Shown here: positions 1 to 10,839 of the stretch, in pieces
How the letters are laid out: each line of letters starts with the position of its first letter
Numbering within the stretch: the first letter of the stretch is position 1
Assembly: GCA_023053685.1 (NCBI GenBank)
Contig: JALIGW010000130.1
Location: 60,001 to 124,000, forward strand
Length of the DNA stretch: 64,000 nt
From: Diadophis punctatus similis
Taxonomy: Eukaryota; Chordata; Lepidosauria; Squamata; Dipsadidae
Direction of reading: 5' to 3'
The notes under the pieces: generated by a model
What the model saw: the letters and a program-made list of their open reading frames with translations, nothing else
Told to the model about the DNA's origin: nothing
Database searches by the model: none
Made by a program: the position numbers and the translations under genes

Positions 1-204
1 TTCCACAACTGTTCCACTGATTAATTGATCTCACTATTAAGAAATTTCTTCTTAGTTCTAAGTTGCTTCTCTCCTTGATTAGTTTCCACCCATTGCTTCT
101 TGTCCTGTCTTCAGGTGCTTTGGAGAATAGCTTGACTCCCTCTTCTTTGTGGCAACCTCTGACATATTGGAAGACTGCTATCATATCCTCTGCCCTTCAC
201 AACA
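1..204 (-). mobile_element. CR1 LINE 3' fragment
   Basis: The minus strand encodes the C-terminal end of CR1 ORF2 (reads like [16 protein letters not shown] when its complement is translated in the shadow frame). The segment begins at the window edge and stops near 204. It lacks the 3' terminus that other copies show. It is a non-functional remnant, recognised by near identity to about twenty other CR1 pieces here. Confidence 0.85.
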
Positions 205-824
205 ATGAAGATGCAATAAGAAATGAAGAGTTGTGGAACCTAACATTCAAAAACATTCATCTCAGGGAACAGCAACACCCTTATTAGATCCAATGGAAGA
301 AGGAGCTGTGAGGATGATAAAAAACAGGTGTTTTCTTGAGGCAACTATCTAATGGCAGGGCTGGCCCAGAGTATCATATCATAGGTTCCCCAGAGTTAAA
401 GCCATCATGAGAAAGAACGGCGAACAAAGATGTTTGATTTAGAGGTGTCTATAGAATAACATGACTTAAGCTGCTTTGTATCGCTGGAATATAAGCTCCA
501 CCCCTTTTGCTGTGACATCATAATGCAAGTACAAAAGGGGTGGAGCTAAGCACTGGAATAGCACAGTACTATTTCCATCCTGTGAGTCCCTTGGAGATGT
601 TAGCCAGCACTTCGTATTTTCTTAAGAACGAAACACTGGGCGAGATGTTATACATCAAAAATCATCTGGCCATGCTGCATAAATTGAAAGTCCAAGGCCC
701 CGAACCCTAGAGATGGGACATAGAAAAGTTAAAAATAAGGGAACAAGCCAGAACAAAAAAGAAGTATAGGTATGTATTTAAAAGTATGTTTAAGTACAGT
801 TGCCAGAATCTGAAATTTTGCACA
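205..824. other. Unassigned sequence, no gene
   Basis: No long reading frame and no match to the repeat families seen elsewhere in the window. The only structure noticed is the short inverted repeat at 494-547. Confidence 0.5.
494..547. repeat. 16-bp perfect inverted repeat
   Basis: Arms AGCTCCACCCCTTTTG (494-509) and its exact complement (532-547) flank a 22-base loop that contains TGACATCA. It may be the relic of a small palindromic MITE. Confidence 0.6.
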
Positions 825-904
825 GAGGAAGGAAGGGAGGGAGGGAGGGAGGGAAGAAAAGGGGGAGAGAGGGGAAGGGGAAGAAAGGAAAGAAGAGGTA
901 GCAA
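825..904 (+). repeat. GGAA/GGGA purine tract
   Basis: Degenerate GGAAGGGA repeats directly precede a CR1 fragment. Confidence 0.85.
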
Positions 905-1190
905 GAAAGAGGGAGTCAAACTATTCTCCAAAGCACCTGAGGGTAGAACAAGAAGTAATGGGTGGAAACTAATCAAGGAGAGAAGCAACTTAGAACTAAG
1001 GAGAAATTTCCTGACAGTTAGAACAATTAATCAGTGGAACGGCTTGCCTCCAGAAGTTGTGAATGCTCCAACACTGGAAGTTTTTAAGAAGATGTTGGAT
1101 AACCATTTGTCTGAAGTGGTGTAGGGTTTCCTGCCTAAGCAGGGGGTTGGACTAGAAGACCTCCAAAGTCCCTTCCAACTCTGTTGTTGT
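905..1190 (+). mobile_element. CR1 LINE 3' end
   Basis: Plus-strand tail of CR1 ORF2 ([17 protein letters not shown] then RRNFLTVRTINQWN) followed by the CR1 3' end with GGTTGGACTAGAAGACCTCC. The element ends in a (TTGTTA)n tail. Severely 5'-truncated. Confidence 0.9.
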
Positions 1191-1535
1191 TATTGTTATT
1201 GTTATTAAAGAAGGAAGGCGAAAGAGGAGGGAGAGAGGGAAGGAAGGAAGGAAGATAGGAAGGAAGGGGGATGGAAGAAGGAAGGAAAAGGTAGAGGGAG
1301 GAAAGGAAACAAAAAGAGAAAGAAGAGAGAAAGGGACAAAGGAAAGAAGGAAGGAAGGAAAAAGAGGAGGGAGGAAGGAAGGGAAGAAGGGAGGGAGGAA
1401 GGAAGGAAAGAGGAAAGGGAAAGGGGGGGAGGGAGGGATGGATGGAGGAAGGAAGGAAAAACAAAGGGAGGGAAGTAGGGAGGGAGGGAGGAAGGAAAGA
1501 GATGAGGGAGGAAAGAAAAGGTGCAAGGAAGGAAA
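1191..1535 (+). repeat. Long GGAA-type purine tract
   Basis: About 340 bases of almost uninterrupted purines (GGAA, GGGA, AAGAG) begin just after the CR1 tail. Apparent serine/proline/leucine/phenylalanine ORFs on the complement are translations of this tract. Confidence 0.9.
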
Positions 1536-1788
1536 AGGAGGAATAACCAATGCCACCAATAGAAGTAGGAGTGACCAAAATGTTGGTATAATAAACCTTA
1601 CTGGAAGATGCTTTGCAATGTGAGTGAGGTTGTGGTAAGAGGAAACCTTCAAATGACTTTGTCTGAACTTTGCTTCCTTGGACAGTCATCCAGCACCGAT
1701 CAGGAAATCTAACTGTAACCTGTATGACTTTTCTGATCTGATTGCATCTCATAAACCTTGGCCCTGGCGGTTGGGCTTAGCCCTGAGG

Positions 1789-2287
1789 CAGGGGCGGGTT
1801 CCTAATTTTTTTACTACCACTCTGTGGGTGTGGCTTATTTTGTGGGTGTGGCTTGCTGGCCATGTGACTGGGTGGGCGTGGCTTCTCAGACTGCTGAAGG
1901 GAGGGAAACTGAGATAGGTCCTGCCGCCCATTCCCCCTCCCCTCAGCAGCTCGAGAAGCCTCGAACGTGCAAAAATGCCTAGGATCATCACCGCGCGTTC
2001 GTGGCTTCTCGGACTGCTGAAGGGAGGGGAATGGAGATAGCTCCTGCCGCCCGTTCTTTCAGTGTCTAACATGCTCCCTCAGCCATCCTTCCCTGCTTGG
2101 ACTCACTGTGGGGTAGGAAGGCAGCACATGCGCAGTGCCGGAAATTTTTTTTAAAAAAAATTTAAAAAACATTTTTTTTAATGGCGGCGCCCAGACACCG
2201 GCAACCAACCGCACCGGTACTGTGACATCACCAGCGGGCCGCTACCGGTGCTATAGAGTGGACCGCACCTGTAGGAACCCACCACTG
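1789..2287. mobile_element. Non-autonomous hAT element (GGTTCCTA family)
   Basis: Ends CAGGGGCGGGTTCCTA and GTAGGAACCCACCACTG form inverted termini. The 8-bp target duplication CCCTGAGG is perfect (1781-1788 and 2288-2295), diagnostic of hAT transposition. No transposase. Related copies lie at 23362, 44289, 45929 and 59721. Confidence 0.92.
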
Positions 2288-2473
2288 CCCTGAGGCCTTC
2301 AAGCAACAGTATCCCACAGCGCCAAGCCAGTCAGGCCTCAATACTTTCCAGGAAAATTCAAACTTCTTTTAAAAAATTATGAGCTTGTCTGACTGTAGGA
2401 ACTTCCAGACAATCTTCATCCCTGATTGACTGCATTTTGCAAAGGTCCAACACCCTAATCTTCATTCTGGAGA

Positions 2474-2526
<53 letters not shown>

Positions 2527-2744
2527 ATCTGCTCGCTTTGAGGAGGGAAACTTCCCTTTAAAAAAAATATGAACATATTGAAAGGAAAATGGAAACACCA
2601 AACTGACGTTTACAGAAAACCAGGTTAGGGCTTCAATGTGAAAACATTAGAGAGGTAGGCAATACGATCCGTACAGAACTCAGCATTTCTCCTGAGCTTT
2701 TTCAGCAATATAATGAGGACTAGTCACTTTTAAAAACCCATCAA
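2288..2744. other. Unassigned sequence with (GT)n
   Basis: A (GT) dinucleotide array occupies about 2477-2522. The rest shows no gene and no recognised repeat. Confidence 0.6.
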
Positions 2745-2868
2745 GGCCTGGCTGCATATCATTTTTTAACTTTTGTACTTTTTAAAACGGTTTTATTGTA
2801 TTCTGATTTTTCTTTTTTTCTGTTGTACGCCGCCCTGAGTCCTACGGGATTGGGCGGCTTATAAGAAC
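2745..2868 (+). mobile_element. L2 LINE 3' tail
   Basis: Contains GCCGCCCTGAGTCC followed by an imperfect complement (GGGCGGC), the hairpin-like 3' end shared with the L2 copies at 42740 and 62043. It runs into the AAT array, as L2 tails in this window do. Confidence 0.65.
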
Positions 2869-3102
<234 letters not shown>

Positions 3103-3870
3103 TGCAGCAAGCAGCAAAACCTGCGGAGCGGAAATCTTTCTTTTCTGTTTGCAAAACAGAAAATCTTGCAAACAAGATTTGCAAGAGAGACAAGAGAGAA
3201 TCCAAGATTAAGCAGTTGATATATCCTGCATCTTTCCAGGATGAGTTTTTCTAATTCCTTTAGATTTTCCTCTGGGGGAAAAAAATTTGCTGGAAGACTC
3301 TTGTCATTATAAATTTAAGAATTTTAAAATACATCATTAGCAGAAGACAAGGGGACAAGATTATTTTTTTTTCCAGAGGAAGCCCTCAAAATGAGCATAA
3401 ACAAGCAAATTGGTTTGCTTTCTTCCCTGTTTCTTCATTTCATACAAAATTAGGGAACTGTGTTGTCTATAATAAGAGTTATTTATGTCGGTTTGAAGAC
3501 ACAGAAACAGGTTGTGTAATCATGGTAATTTCACATGCCACTTAATGCTGGAAAAAAAAAACACCCCACAGAGGTCTATAAGTACTAGCAAAAATGCTGT
3601 TCAGCCTTATTTTTGGGGCTCTACCCTCCTAACTCTAGTAATTCATTTTTTTTCTTTTTTTTAAATATGTTTTTAATCTATCTATCCAATTTCTCTAAAG
3701 CAGGAGCAAGCAAAAAGCCCCTTACCGTGGGTCACAGTAGGGAACCACGGAAATAATTGTTTTATTTCATTAGCAAAACTCTTTACTTCTCTCAGTTTAA
3801 TTGCTTCGGAAGGTAGGAGGGGAAAAAACATTTAAAATATATACTTTGCTTTCTCTGCAAGCAGGACCAG

Positions 3871-3871
<1 letters not shown>
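3103..3871. other. Unassigned unique-looking sequence
   Basis: No repeat family recognised and no plausible gene. Small local hairpins occur around 3140-3185. Confidence 0.5.

Positions 3872-3946
<75 letters not shown>
3872..3946 (+). repeat. (CT)n microsatellite
   Basis: About 37 CT units, nearly perfect. Confidence 0.95.
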
Positions 3947-3949
<3 letters not shown>

Positions 3950-4582
3950 TCCTAACCACCTTCTCTCCATCCTCTTCGGCTATTACTCACTTGCTTTAAT
4001 GTTGATTCAACGACATCGCAAATACAGTTCGGCTGGAGGCTGGCATTCATTATTTTTCACAATGGGGTGGAAGGAAAAAATTAAAAGTCGTTTGAAAGGG
4101 TGCCAGGGATTGCGGGTCCCCCCCCATAATAAATAAATAAAATTAGGATGCCGAGCGGTTGCCTAGCCTAGCAATGTTTCATTCGCGTTTTTAGTAGCAG
4201 AAATATCCATTTGACTGCATAATGGCGTCTCTTGACTTAGTTTGAGGGATGCTGAAGCCAAATGTTTCCTTCCAATGCTGTTTGCCTCCGTCCCTGTTTA
4301 TCCAGCCTGATTCCAGATAGGTTTACTTTGGAGTAAATCCCGTAGAAGTCCAAGGGGCTTTCTCCAATGCAAGAGGCACAGCCATAATTTATTTGCTTAT
4401 AGGCAGTTAGCAGTGAAGGTATTTTGTTTTGTTTTTCTAAAAAAATATTTATTCATTCATTCAATCTGTATCCTGCCCATCTGGGCCAGTGGGCAGCAAA
4501 TAATCTTAAAATGCAGAAGTATATTAATTCATTAATTAAACAAACTTGCATGACCGCCCGTCTCACAGAAATGACTATGGGC
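3947..4582. other. Unassigned unique-looking sequence
   Basis: No gene or known repeat recognised up to the TTTAT-rich junction at about 4590. Confidence 0.5.
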
Positions 4583-4619
4583 CCTGTACAAGAATTTTAT
4601 TTTATTTATTTTATTTATT

Positions 4620-4855
4620 TTATTTGTCAAAACGTATACAAGATAACAGGTATGGTATAAACGTAAACAAAAGCACAGTAGGTATAGGTAAATTTGGACA
4701 ATAGGACAGAGGGACAGGGACGGTAGGCATAGTGGTGCGCTTATGCATGCCCCTTACAGACCTCTTAGGAATGGGGTGAGGTTTAACCAGTCTAAGGTTA
4801 AAGTTTTTGGGGTTTGGGGAAGAAACCACAGTTAGTGGTGCATTATAAATAAATA
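4620..4855 (-). mobile_element. 3' end of a Jockey-superfamily LINE (ATAA-tailed)
   Basis: On the minus strand the C-terminal codons (NPKNFNLRL) are followed by a short 3' UTR ending in TTTTGACAAATAAA. The same end occurs at 11905, 29390 and 63650. The family is of the CR1/L2 type but I cannot name it. Confidence 0.75.
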
Positions 4856-4868
4856 AGGTAGTGCATTA

Positions 4869-4899
<31 letters not shown>

Positions 4900-4985
4900 C
4901 AATTAATAATTAATAATTAACAAATAATATATAAATAAATAAAATATAAATAAATAATAAATAATAGTGCATAAAATAAATCCAC
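4856..4985 (+). repeat. (TAAA)n-rich tract
   Basis: Imperfect ATAA/TAAA repeats next to the LINE end. Confidence 0.85.
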
Positions 4986-5074
4986 ACATATAAAATAATT
5001 TGTATCAAGATATGCAAACCGGTATTTAAAAATATTATTATTTTTTATTATATGTATTATATATATATTATTAT

Positions 5075-5222
5075 CAAGGTTGACTCAGCCTTCCATCCTT
5101 CCGAGGAGAGTAAAATGAGGACCCAGATTGTTGGGGGCAATAGGCTGACTCTATAAACCGCTTAGAGAGGGATGTAAATCACTGTGAAGTGGTATATAAG
5201 TCTAAGTGCTATTGCTATTATA
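5075..5222 (+). mobile_element. tRNA-derived SINE, 3' part
   Basis: Starts inside the SINE body (AAGGTTGACTCAGCC) and ends with the typical GTATATAAGTCTAAGTGC and ATTGCT-like tail. The tRNA-related head is missing. Confidence 0.85.
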
Positions 5223-5233
5223 AAAGCAAATTA

Positions 5234-5631
5234 CAAGTAGTCCTTGATTTACAACAGTTTGTTTAGTGACCAGTTCAAAGTTAATAATGGCACTGAAAAA
5301 ATGTGACTTATGAGTTATGACCAACGTTTGCAGCAGCATCCATGATCATGTGATCAAAATTCAAACGCTTGGCAACTGGTTCATATTTATGACCGTTGCA
5401 TTGTCCCGGGGTCACGTGATCCCCTTTTGCGACCTTCTGACAAGCAAAGTCAATGGAGAAGCCAGATTCACTTAACAACCGGGTTACTAACTTACCAACT
5501 GCAGTGATTCACTTAACAACCGTGGCAAGAAAGATCGTAAAACGGGTCAAAACTCACTTAACCAGTGTCTAACACTTAACAAACAACAGAAATTTTGGGC
5601 TCAATTGTGTTCATAAGTCGAGGACTATCTG
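5234..5631 (+). mobile_element. Mariner-type MITE 1 (TA target)
   Basis: Ends relate to CAGGTAGTCCTCGACTTAC and its complement. The body has ACTTAACAACC and GGTCACGTGATC motifs. Non-coding, about 400 bp. Copies at 24535 and 45039 are bounded by TA, fitting the Tc1/mariner superfamily. Confidence 0.85.
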
Positions 5632-5924
5632 TCCTGTACAGGAATCCCATGCAAAGAGAAAAGAAGAATATTCAACTCGGCAATGGAGCCATCCAAGCAT
5701 GTCTTATAAATCCCCATCATAAATACGAAAATTAAAACCCACAGCATTTTTTAAATCATGTTCGACTTTACGCCAAGGTGTCCTTTGAAGCAAATCATCC
5801 TTAGCATTTCTGTTTCAAGATGGGATTTAGGAAATAAACGTGAATTCTTTTCTATCCATTTTACACGAAGTAGAAGCCATAAAAAAAGGTAGGGAGCAAC
5901 TGTTTACCTGTACTCTCAGGTAAG

Positions 5925-6168
5925 TACAATAGCAATAGCACTTAGACTTATATACCACTTCATAGTGCTTTACAGCCCTCTCTAAGCGGTTTACAGAGTT
6001 CAGCATATTGCCCCCAACAATCTGGGTCCTCATTTTACCCACCTCGGAAGGATGGAAGGCTGAGTCAACCTTGAGCCTGGTGAGATTTGAACAGCTGAAC
6101 TGCTGAACTAGCAGTCAGCTGGAGTAGCCTGCAGTAGCTGCATTTAACCACCTCGCCACCTCGGCTCT
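5925..6168 (-). mobile_element. tRNA-derived SINE, near full length
   Basis: Minus-strand SINE with a tRNA-like head (B-box-like GTTCAAATCTC), a body and an AGTGCTATTGCT tail. An RNA polymerase III promoter is expected from the family. Diverged, probably inactive. Confidence 0.88.
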
Positions 6169-6176
6169 GGAACAAG

Positions 6177-6277
6177 TAGTTCTCGACTTAACATTCTCAA
6201 TTGAACCCAACATTTCTGTTGCTAAGTGAGACAGTTGTTCTGTGAGTTTTGCTCCATTTTACGACCTTTGGAAAATA
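6177..6277. mobile_element. Mariner-type MITE 1 fragment
   Basis: Short relic with TAGTTCTCGACTTA and a TTTGCTCCATTTTACGACC motif shared with full copies. Confidence 0.7.
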
Positions 6278-6356
6278 ATATGACCCCTCTCTTCTTTGTG
6301 GCAGCCCCTCAAATATTGGAAGATTGTTATCATGTCACCCCTAGTCCAGGGGTGGG

Positions 6357-6633
6357 TTTCACTTACTTTCCCTACTGGTTTGCATCGTGTCGGAAGTGTG
6401 CGCTTCGCTCTCGCGCGCGCCTGCATCACATCAGGGAAATGACCCTATGCGCATGCACAGAAGCCTTTGTGCATGCGCAGAAGGTTCTTTGACAGCCGCT
6501 TTCAAGGAGTGGCGACCGGAGGACCGGTTTGGGGGCGTGGCCAGCCGGCCATCGCTACCGGTTCGGCGAGCGGGGGCAAATTTCCGCCACCGGTACTGGC
6601 GACCTGGTCCGAACCGACAGCGACCCATCACTG
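6357..6633. mobile_element. Short hAT element inside CR1
   Basis: Ends CAGGGGTGGGTTTCACT and CCCATCACTG. Perfect 8-bp duplication CCCTAGTC at 6349-6356 and 6634-6641. Non-coding, 277 bp, GC-rich centre. Confidence 0.92.
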
Positions 6634-6641
6634 CCCTAGTC

Positions 6642-6725
6642 CTTTTCTTTTCTTTTCTTTTCTTTTCTTTTCTTTTCTTTTCTTTTCTTTTCTTTTCTTT
6701 TCTTTTCTTTTCTTTTCTTTTCTTT
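6642..6725 (+). repeat. (TTTTC)n pentanucleotide array
   Basis: About 16 units. It probably grew from the CCTTCTTTTC sequence of the surrounding CR1. Confidence 0.92.
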
Positions 6726-7510
6726 AATATGTCTATTGATTTTTCGCATTTTACATATCACAACAATTCTTTAAGCAGATCTACAGCTTTTTATATACAT
6801 TATTATTGTATTGATACAATTTATACATTGCCTTACAATACTTCCTAATTCTACATCTTCATCCCACATTTTCTCTTCAACTTTCTATCATCAATCCATT
6901 TGTACCACTTTTCCCATGTTTCGTAGTAATCGGAGTCTTTTTGTCCTCTAAGTTCTATGGTTAATTTGTCCATTTCTGCGCAATCAAATATTTTCTTAAT
7001 TATCAAGCTTTCGATGGGCGTATTGGGGTTCCTCCAACATTGCGCATATGCAATCCTCGCAGCTGATGTAATGTGCAAAATCAAATACTTGATGCTTTTA
7101 TCAAATTGTCTTTTGAATATTCCCAATAAAAAGAGTTATGGGGTAAATTCTACTGTTGATCCTATTATTTCTTGTAACCAATTGTGTATCTTTGTCCAGT
7201 ATTTCTTCATTTCGGGACATGACCACCACTTGTGAAAGAAGGTGCCTTGCTCTTTTTTGCATTTCCAACAAATCAAATTTAAATTAGGATATATTTTTGC
7301 TGATATTGCTAGGTCCAAATGCCAGCGATAAAACATTTTATAATGACTTTCTTTATAGGATGCCGATTTTGTTACTTTATAATTTCTATTCCAAATTTGT
7401 TCCCAGTCAGCCAAGTGTATGTTGTGTCCCACATTTTTCGCCCACGCTATCATTGTCCCTTTTACTATGTCTTCGGCCCTATCAAATTGTAACAGATAAC
7501 TGTATATTTT
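6726..7510 (-). pseudogene. L1 ORF2 C-terminal fragment
   Basis: Two minus-strand frames (7567-7136 and 7126-6851) together cover the end of L1 ORF2. The cysteine-rich motif is visible (CWKCKKEQGTFFHKWWSCP, pattern C-x2-C-x8-H-x4-C), followed by ITSAARIAYAQCW. A stop or frame break lies between the frames near 7130. In L1 this region assists reverse transcription and RNA binding. The copy is truncated, lacks endonuclease and RT, and is dead. It sits within a CR1 fragment. Confidence 0.88.
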
Positions 7511-7822
7511 CACTAGACTGGACATACCCAATTCCAGCAACTGTTCTTCACATATTTTAGCCTCCAATCCCCCTAATCATCTTTGTTGCTCTTCTTTTAG
7601 TGATGTATTTTGACTTCTCCTTTGTATGAAGAAATGTCGAGAGGTTTAGAGCTGCTTCCTTCAGCTGACTTGCTTGTGTGTATGTTTTTTTTTAATTCTT
7701 CTTTGCTGAATAAAAGAAAAGGATGGGGAGGAATCGTCACATAGCTGCAAAACTTTTCTTCTTCGTGAAAATCTTAGATTTTTAAAATTATGTGCCATCC
7801 GATCAAAATGAGTCTGGTGAGC

Positions 7823-8070
7823 ATAGATTTATTTATTTTATTTATTTTGTGAGATTTATATACCGCCTCACAGTGCAAGCACTCTCTAAGCGGTTTACAC
7901 CAGTAAGCAATATATATTTACATTGCCCCCAACAATCTGGGTCCTCATTTTACCTACCTCGGAAGGATGGAAGCCTGAGTCAACCTTGAGCCGGTGAGTT
8001 TTGAACAGATCACAGTCAGCTAAAGTGACTTGCAGTACTGCCTCTAACCGCTGTGCCACCTTGGCTCTAG
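7823..8070 (-). mobile_element. tRNA-derived SINE, variant tail
   Basis: Minus-strand SINE body with the tail form ACCGCTTAGAGAGTGCTTGCACTGTGAGGCGG-like and an ATAAATAAAT end (the same end as at 40346). It differs from the ATTGCT-tailed SINE, so two SINE subfamilies are present. Confidence 0.8.
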
Positions 8071-8165
8071 ATGCAAGGCCATGAAGTCCTGGGCCCAGAT
8101 TTTAAGAAAAAACCAGTTCTGCCTTTTAAGCAGAGCTGTTCTGTACAGAACCTAGCAATGGATAC

Positions 8166-8500
8166 TGTGGGAATTACAGAATTATGGAATAACAGAGTTG
8201 GAAGGGATCTTGGAGGTCTTCTAGTCAAACCCTTGCTTAGGCAGGAAACCCTACACCACTTCAGACAAATGGTTATCCAACATCTTTAAAACTTCCAGCG
8301 TTGGAGCATTCACAACTTCTGGAGGCAAGCTGTTCCACTGATTAATTGTTCTCACTGTCATGAAATTTCTCCTTAAGTCTAAGTTGCTTCTCTCCTTGAT
8401 TAGTTTCTATCCATTGCTTGTTCTACCCTCAGGTGCTTTGGAGAATAGCTTGACCCCTTCTTTGTGGCAGTCCCTCAAATACTGCCCTTGGGGTATCTCT
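8166..8500 (-). mobile_element. CR1 LINE 3' end
   Basis: Minus-strand 3' terminus beginning with AATAACAGAGTTGGAAGGG, then the ORF2 tail. Confidence 0.9.
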
Positions 8501-8507
8501 GCTGTCA

Positions 8508-8756
8508 TTAGAGGAAGTCCTTGACTTACAACCACAATTGATCCCCAAATGTCTATTATTAAGTGAGACATTTGTTAAGTGACTTTTGCTCCATTTTACG
8601 ATTGCATGTGCAGAGACCCAAAGACCAGCTGGCCAGCGGGAGGCGCGCGGGAGGCGTACATATGTGTGGCAGAGCTGAGCTGGGGCGACGGCTCGCGTGC
8701 CCACAGAGTGGGCTCTGTGTGCCACCTCTGGCATGCATGCCATAGGTTCGCCACCA
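8508..8756. mobile_element. MITE 1 fragment plus hAT end
   Basis: 8508-8603 matches mariner-type MITE 1. About 8605-8756 ends in GCCATAGGTTCGCCACCAC, the complement of the GATGGCGAACC hAT terminus. Both are partial. Confidence 0.65.
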
Positions 8757-8829
8757 CAGGAATAGAATAGAATAGAATAGAATAGAATAGAATAGAATAG
8801 AATAGAATAGAATAGAATAGAATAGAATA
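8757..8829 (+). repeat. (AATAG)n microsatellite on a CR1 tail
   Basis: About 14 perfect AATAG units join the CR1 3' end (AATAACAGAGTTGG) with no gap. This is the arrangement known in snakes, where CR1 tails seed ATTCT/AATAG arrays. Confidence 0.95.
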
Positions 8830-9250
8830 ACAGAGTTGGAAGGGACCTTGGAGGTCTTCTAGTCCAACCCCCTGCTTAGACAGGAAACCCTACACCACTT
8901 CAGACAGATGGTTATCCAACATCTTCTTAAAAACTTCCAGTGTTGGAGCATTCACAACTTCTGGAGGCAAGCTGTTCCACGGATTTATTGTTCTAACTGT
9001 CAGGAAATTTCTCCTTAGTTCTAGGTTGCTTCTCTCCTTGATTAGTGTCCACCCATTGCTTCTTGTTCTACCCTCAGGTGCTTTGGAGAATAGCTTGACT
9101 CCCTCTTCTTTGTGGCAGCTCCTGAGATATTGGAAGACTGCTATCATGTCTCCCCTGTTCCTTCTTTTCATTAAACTAGACATACCCAGTTCCTGCAACC
9201 GTTCTTCATATGTTTTAGCCTCCAGTCCCCTAATCATCTTTGTTGCCCTA
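8830..9250 (-). mobile_element. CR1 LINE 3' end with ORF2 C-terminus
   Basis: The minus strand encodes about 115 residues of ORF2 C-terminus ([21 protein letters not shown] to NHLSEVV) without a stop, so this is a fairly young copy. It is truncated upstream of the MIRGLEAK region. Confidence 0.92.
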
Positions 9251-9252
9251 AC

Positions 9253-9366
9253 CCTCTCTATTTCTATTTCTGTTTCTATTTCTGTTTCTGTTTCTGTTTC
9301 TATTATTTCTATTTCTATTTCTATTATTTCTATTCTATTTCTATTATTTCTATTTCTATTAATTTC
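9253..9366 (+). repeat. (TTTCTA)n/(TTTCTG)n array
   Basis: Hexanucleotide-like repeats start at the CR1 truncation point. Confidence 0.88.
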
Positions 9367-9417
9367 TTCTCATTAGGTGGCCAAAGCAAAACAGTTTCAG
9401 GATCTGTCCTTCTAAAA

Positions 9418-9544
9418 CAATGTTTTTCAACCTTGACATGTGGACTTCAACGCCTAGAATTTTTTGGACAGCTTTGGAATTCTGGGAGTTGAAGTCCACA
9501 TGTCTTGAACTTGCCAATAAGGATGCCAAGGTTGAGGAACATTG
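9418..9544. mobile_element. 127-bp palindromic hAT MITE
   Basis: Termini CAATGTTTTTCAACCTTG and CAAGGTTGAGGAACATTG are inverted. Target duplication TTCTAAAA/TTCTAAAG (7 of 8). The interior has the GTGGACTTCAACKC and GGGAGTTGAAGTCCAC arms also seen at 26140 and 60897. Confidence 0.88.
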
Positions 9545-9837
9545 TTCTAAAGAATTATCCCGCTTGATTTCCTTCAGGATTGACTGATTTAATCTCCTCG
9601 CAGTTCAAAGGACTCTTCCGTACTGTCATAATTTGAGCAGCTGCTAAATGAACAGTTGTAATTCGAGAGCTACCTGTCAGAGTCTTGTGTATCATTTTGC
9701 TTGGTATGTTTGCCTTTTATGTAAAGCTTTTAAATGTACTTGCTTGAGGTCATAATAAAACTTAAAACCTCCTTATTCACTCGAGTGAATTTAAACTTGT
9801 AGTTTAAAAGTAATGGAAAAGATCATGCCGCTATTTT

Positions 9838-10217
9838 TCACCAGTTCGCTTAGTGACCGTTCGAAGTTACAACATCACTGAAAAAAGTGACTTATGATCA
9901 TTTTTCACACTTATGGCCGCTGTAGCACCCCCATGGTCACATGATTTATATTTGGATACTTGACAACTGACTCACATTTATGACGGTTGCAGTGTCCCGG
10001 GGTCACGTGATCCCCTTTTGCGGCCTTCTGACAAGCGAAGTCGATGGGGAAACCAGATTCACTTAACAACCATGTTACTAACTTATCAACTGCAGTGATT
10101 CACTTAACAACTGTGGCAAGAAAAGTCGTAAAATGGGGCAAAACTTACTTAATAACTGTCTTGCTTAGCAACATAAATGTTCGGCTCCATTTTGGTTGTA
10201 AGTTGAGGACTACCTGT
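9838..10217 (+). mobile_element. Mariner-type MITE 1
   Basis: Nearly complete except for the left terminus. The right end GTTGAGGACTACCTG is followed by TA. Confidence 0.85.
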
Positions 10218-10418
10218 ATCCACTTGATCATGAGATGGCGGGACAAGAGATACGATTTCTTGTCTTTTTATTTTCACCCAGTGGTTATCCAGGGGTCCAC
10301 ACAATTAGCATGGAATTAAAACAACAACAACAACAACACATAAAATCTTGATTCGGGCCACCAAAGCCTTATTTTGACCCAAATTGTCACACCAATAAAT
10401 CTGAGCTGCATTTCCTAG

Positions 10419-10720
10419 CACAGTGTTGGCGAACCTTTTTGCCCGCGTGCCAGAAAAGCAGCCGCCGATGCGCATGCGCGCGCTGGGAAGATGATCTTCC
10501 AGTTTCTGGCGCGCCACCTGGTCTTCCGGTTTCTGACACGCATGCACACGCGAAGACCAGCTGGCCGGTGCGCATGCACGTGCCGGAAACCGGAAGAGTG
10601 TCAATGAAGCGCTTCCCCAGCCCGCCACCGAGAACAAGCCAGCGCAGCTCCCCCCGCCACTTCTGCCAAGGGAGCGTGGCCACTTCCTGGCCGGCGCACC
10701 TCTTACCCCGGCGTCGGACA
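10419..10720. mobile_element. hAT element, GATGGCGAACC family, partial
   Basis: Left terminus CAGTGTTGGCGAACC, then GC-rich interior with GCGCATGC and CCGGAAACCGGAAG blocks like those at 57203. No matching right terminus was found, so it is truncated or diverged. Confidence 0.65.
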
Positions 10721-10839
10721 GATGTTCCTCCCCACCCGAGCGTGCTTCTTGCGCAGCCCCAGCCCTCCAGCCCGTGGCACTGATGCGCGTCCGTGGTCCG
10801 AAACGCCTGGCCGGCTTGGGCGCACAGGGCCCACTGCTT

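Larger units (their letters stand above)
6278..7606 (-). mobile_element. CR1 fragment split by hAT and L1 insertions
   Basis: CR1 sequence at 6278-6356 stops at CCCTAGTC and resumes at 7511-7606 (ACTAGACTGGACATACCC). Between them lie a hAT element, a TTTTC array and an L1 fragment. Confidence 0.85.

Noticed and set aside
1135..1752. Ser/Pro/Leu/Phe-rich frames on the minus strand
   Set aside because: Translation of the purine tract at 1191-1535.
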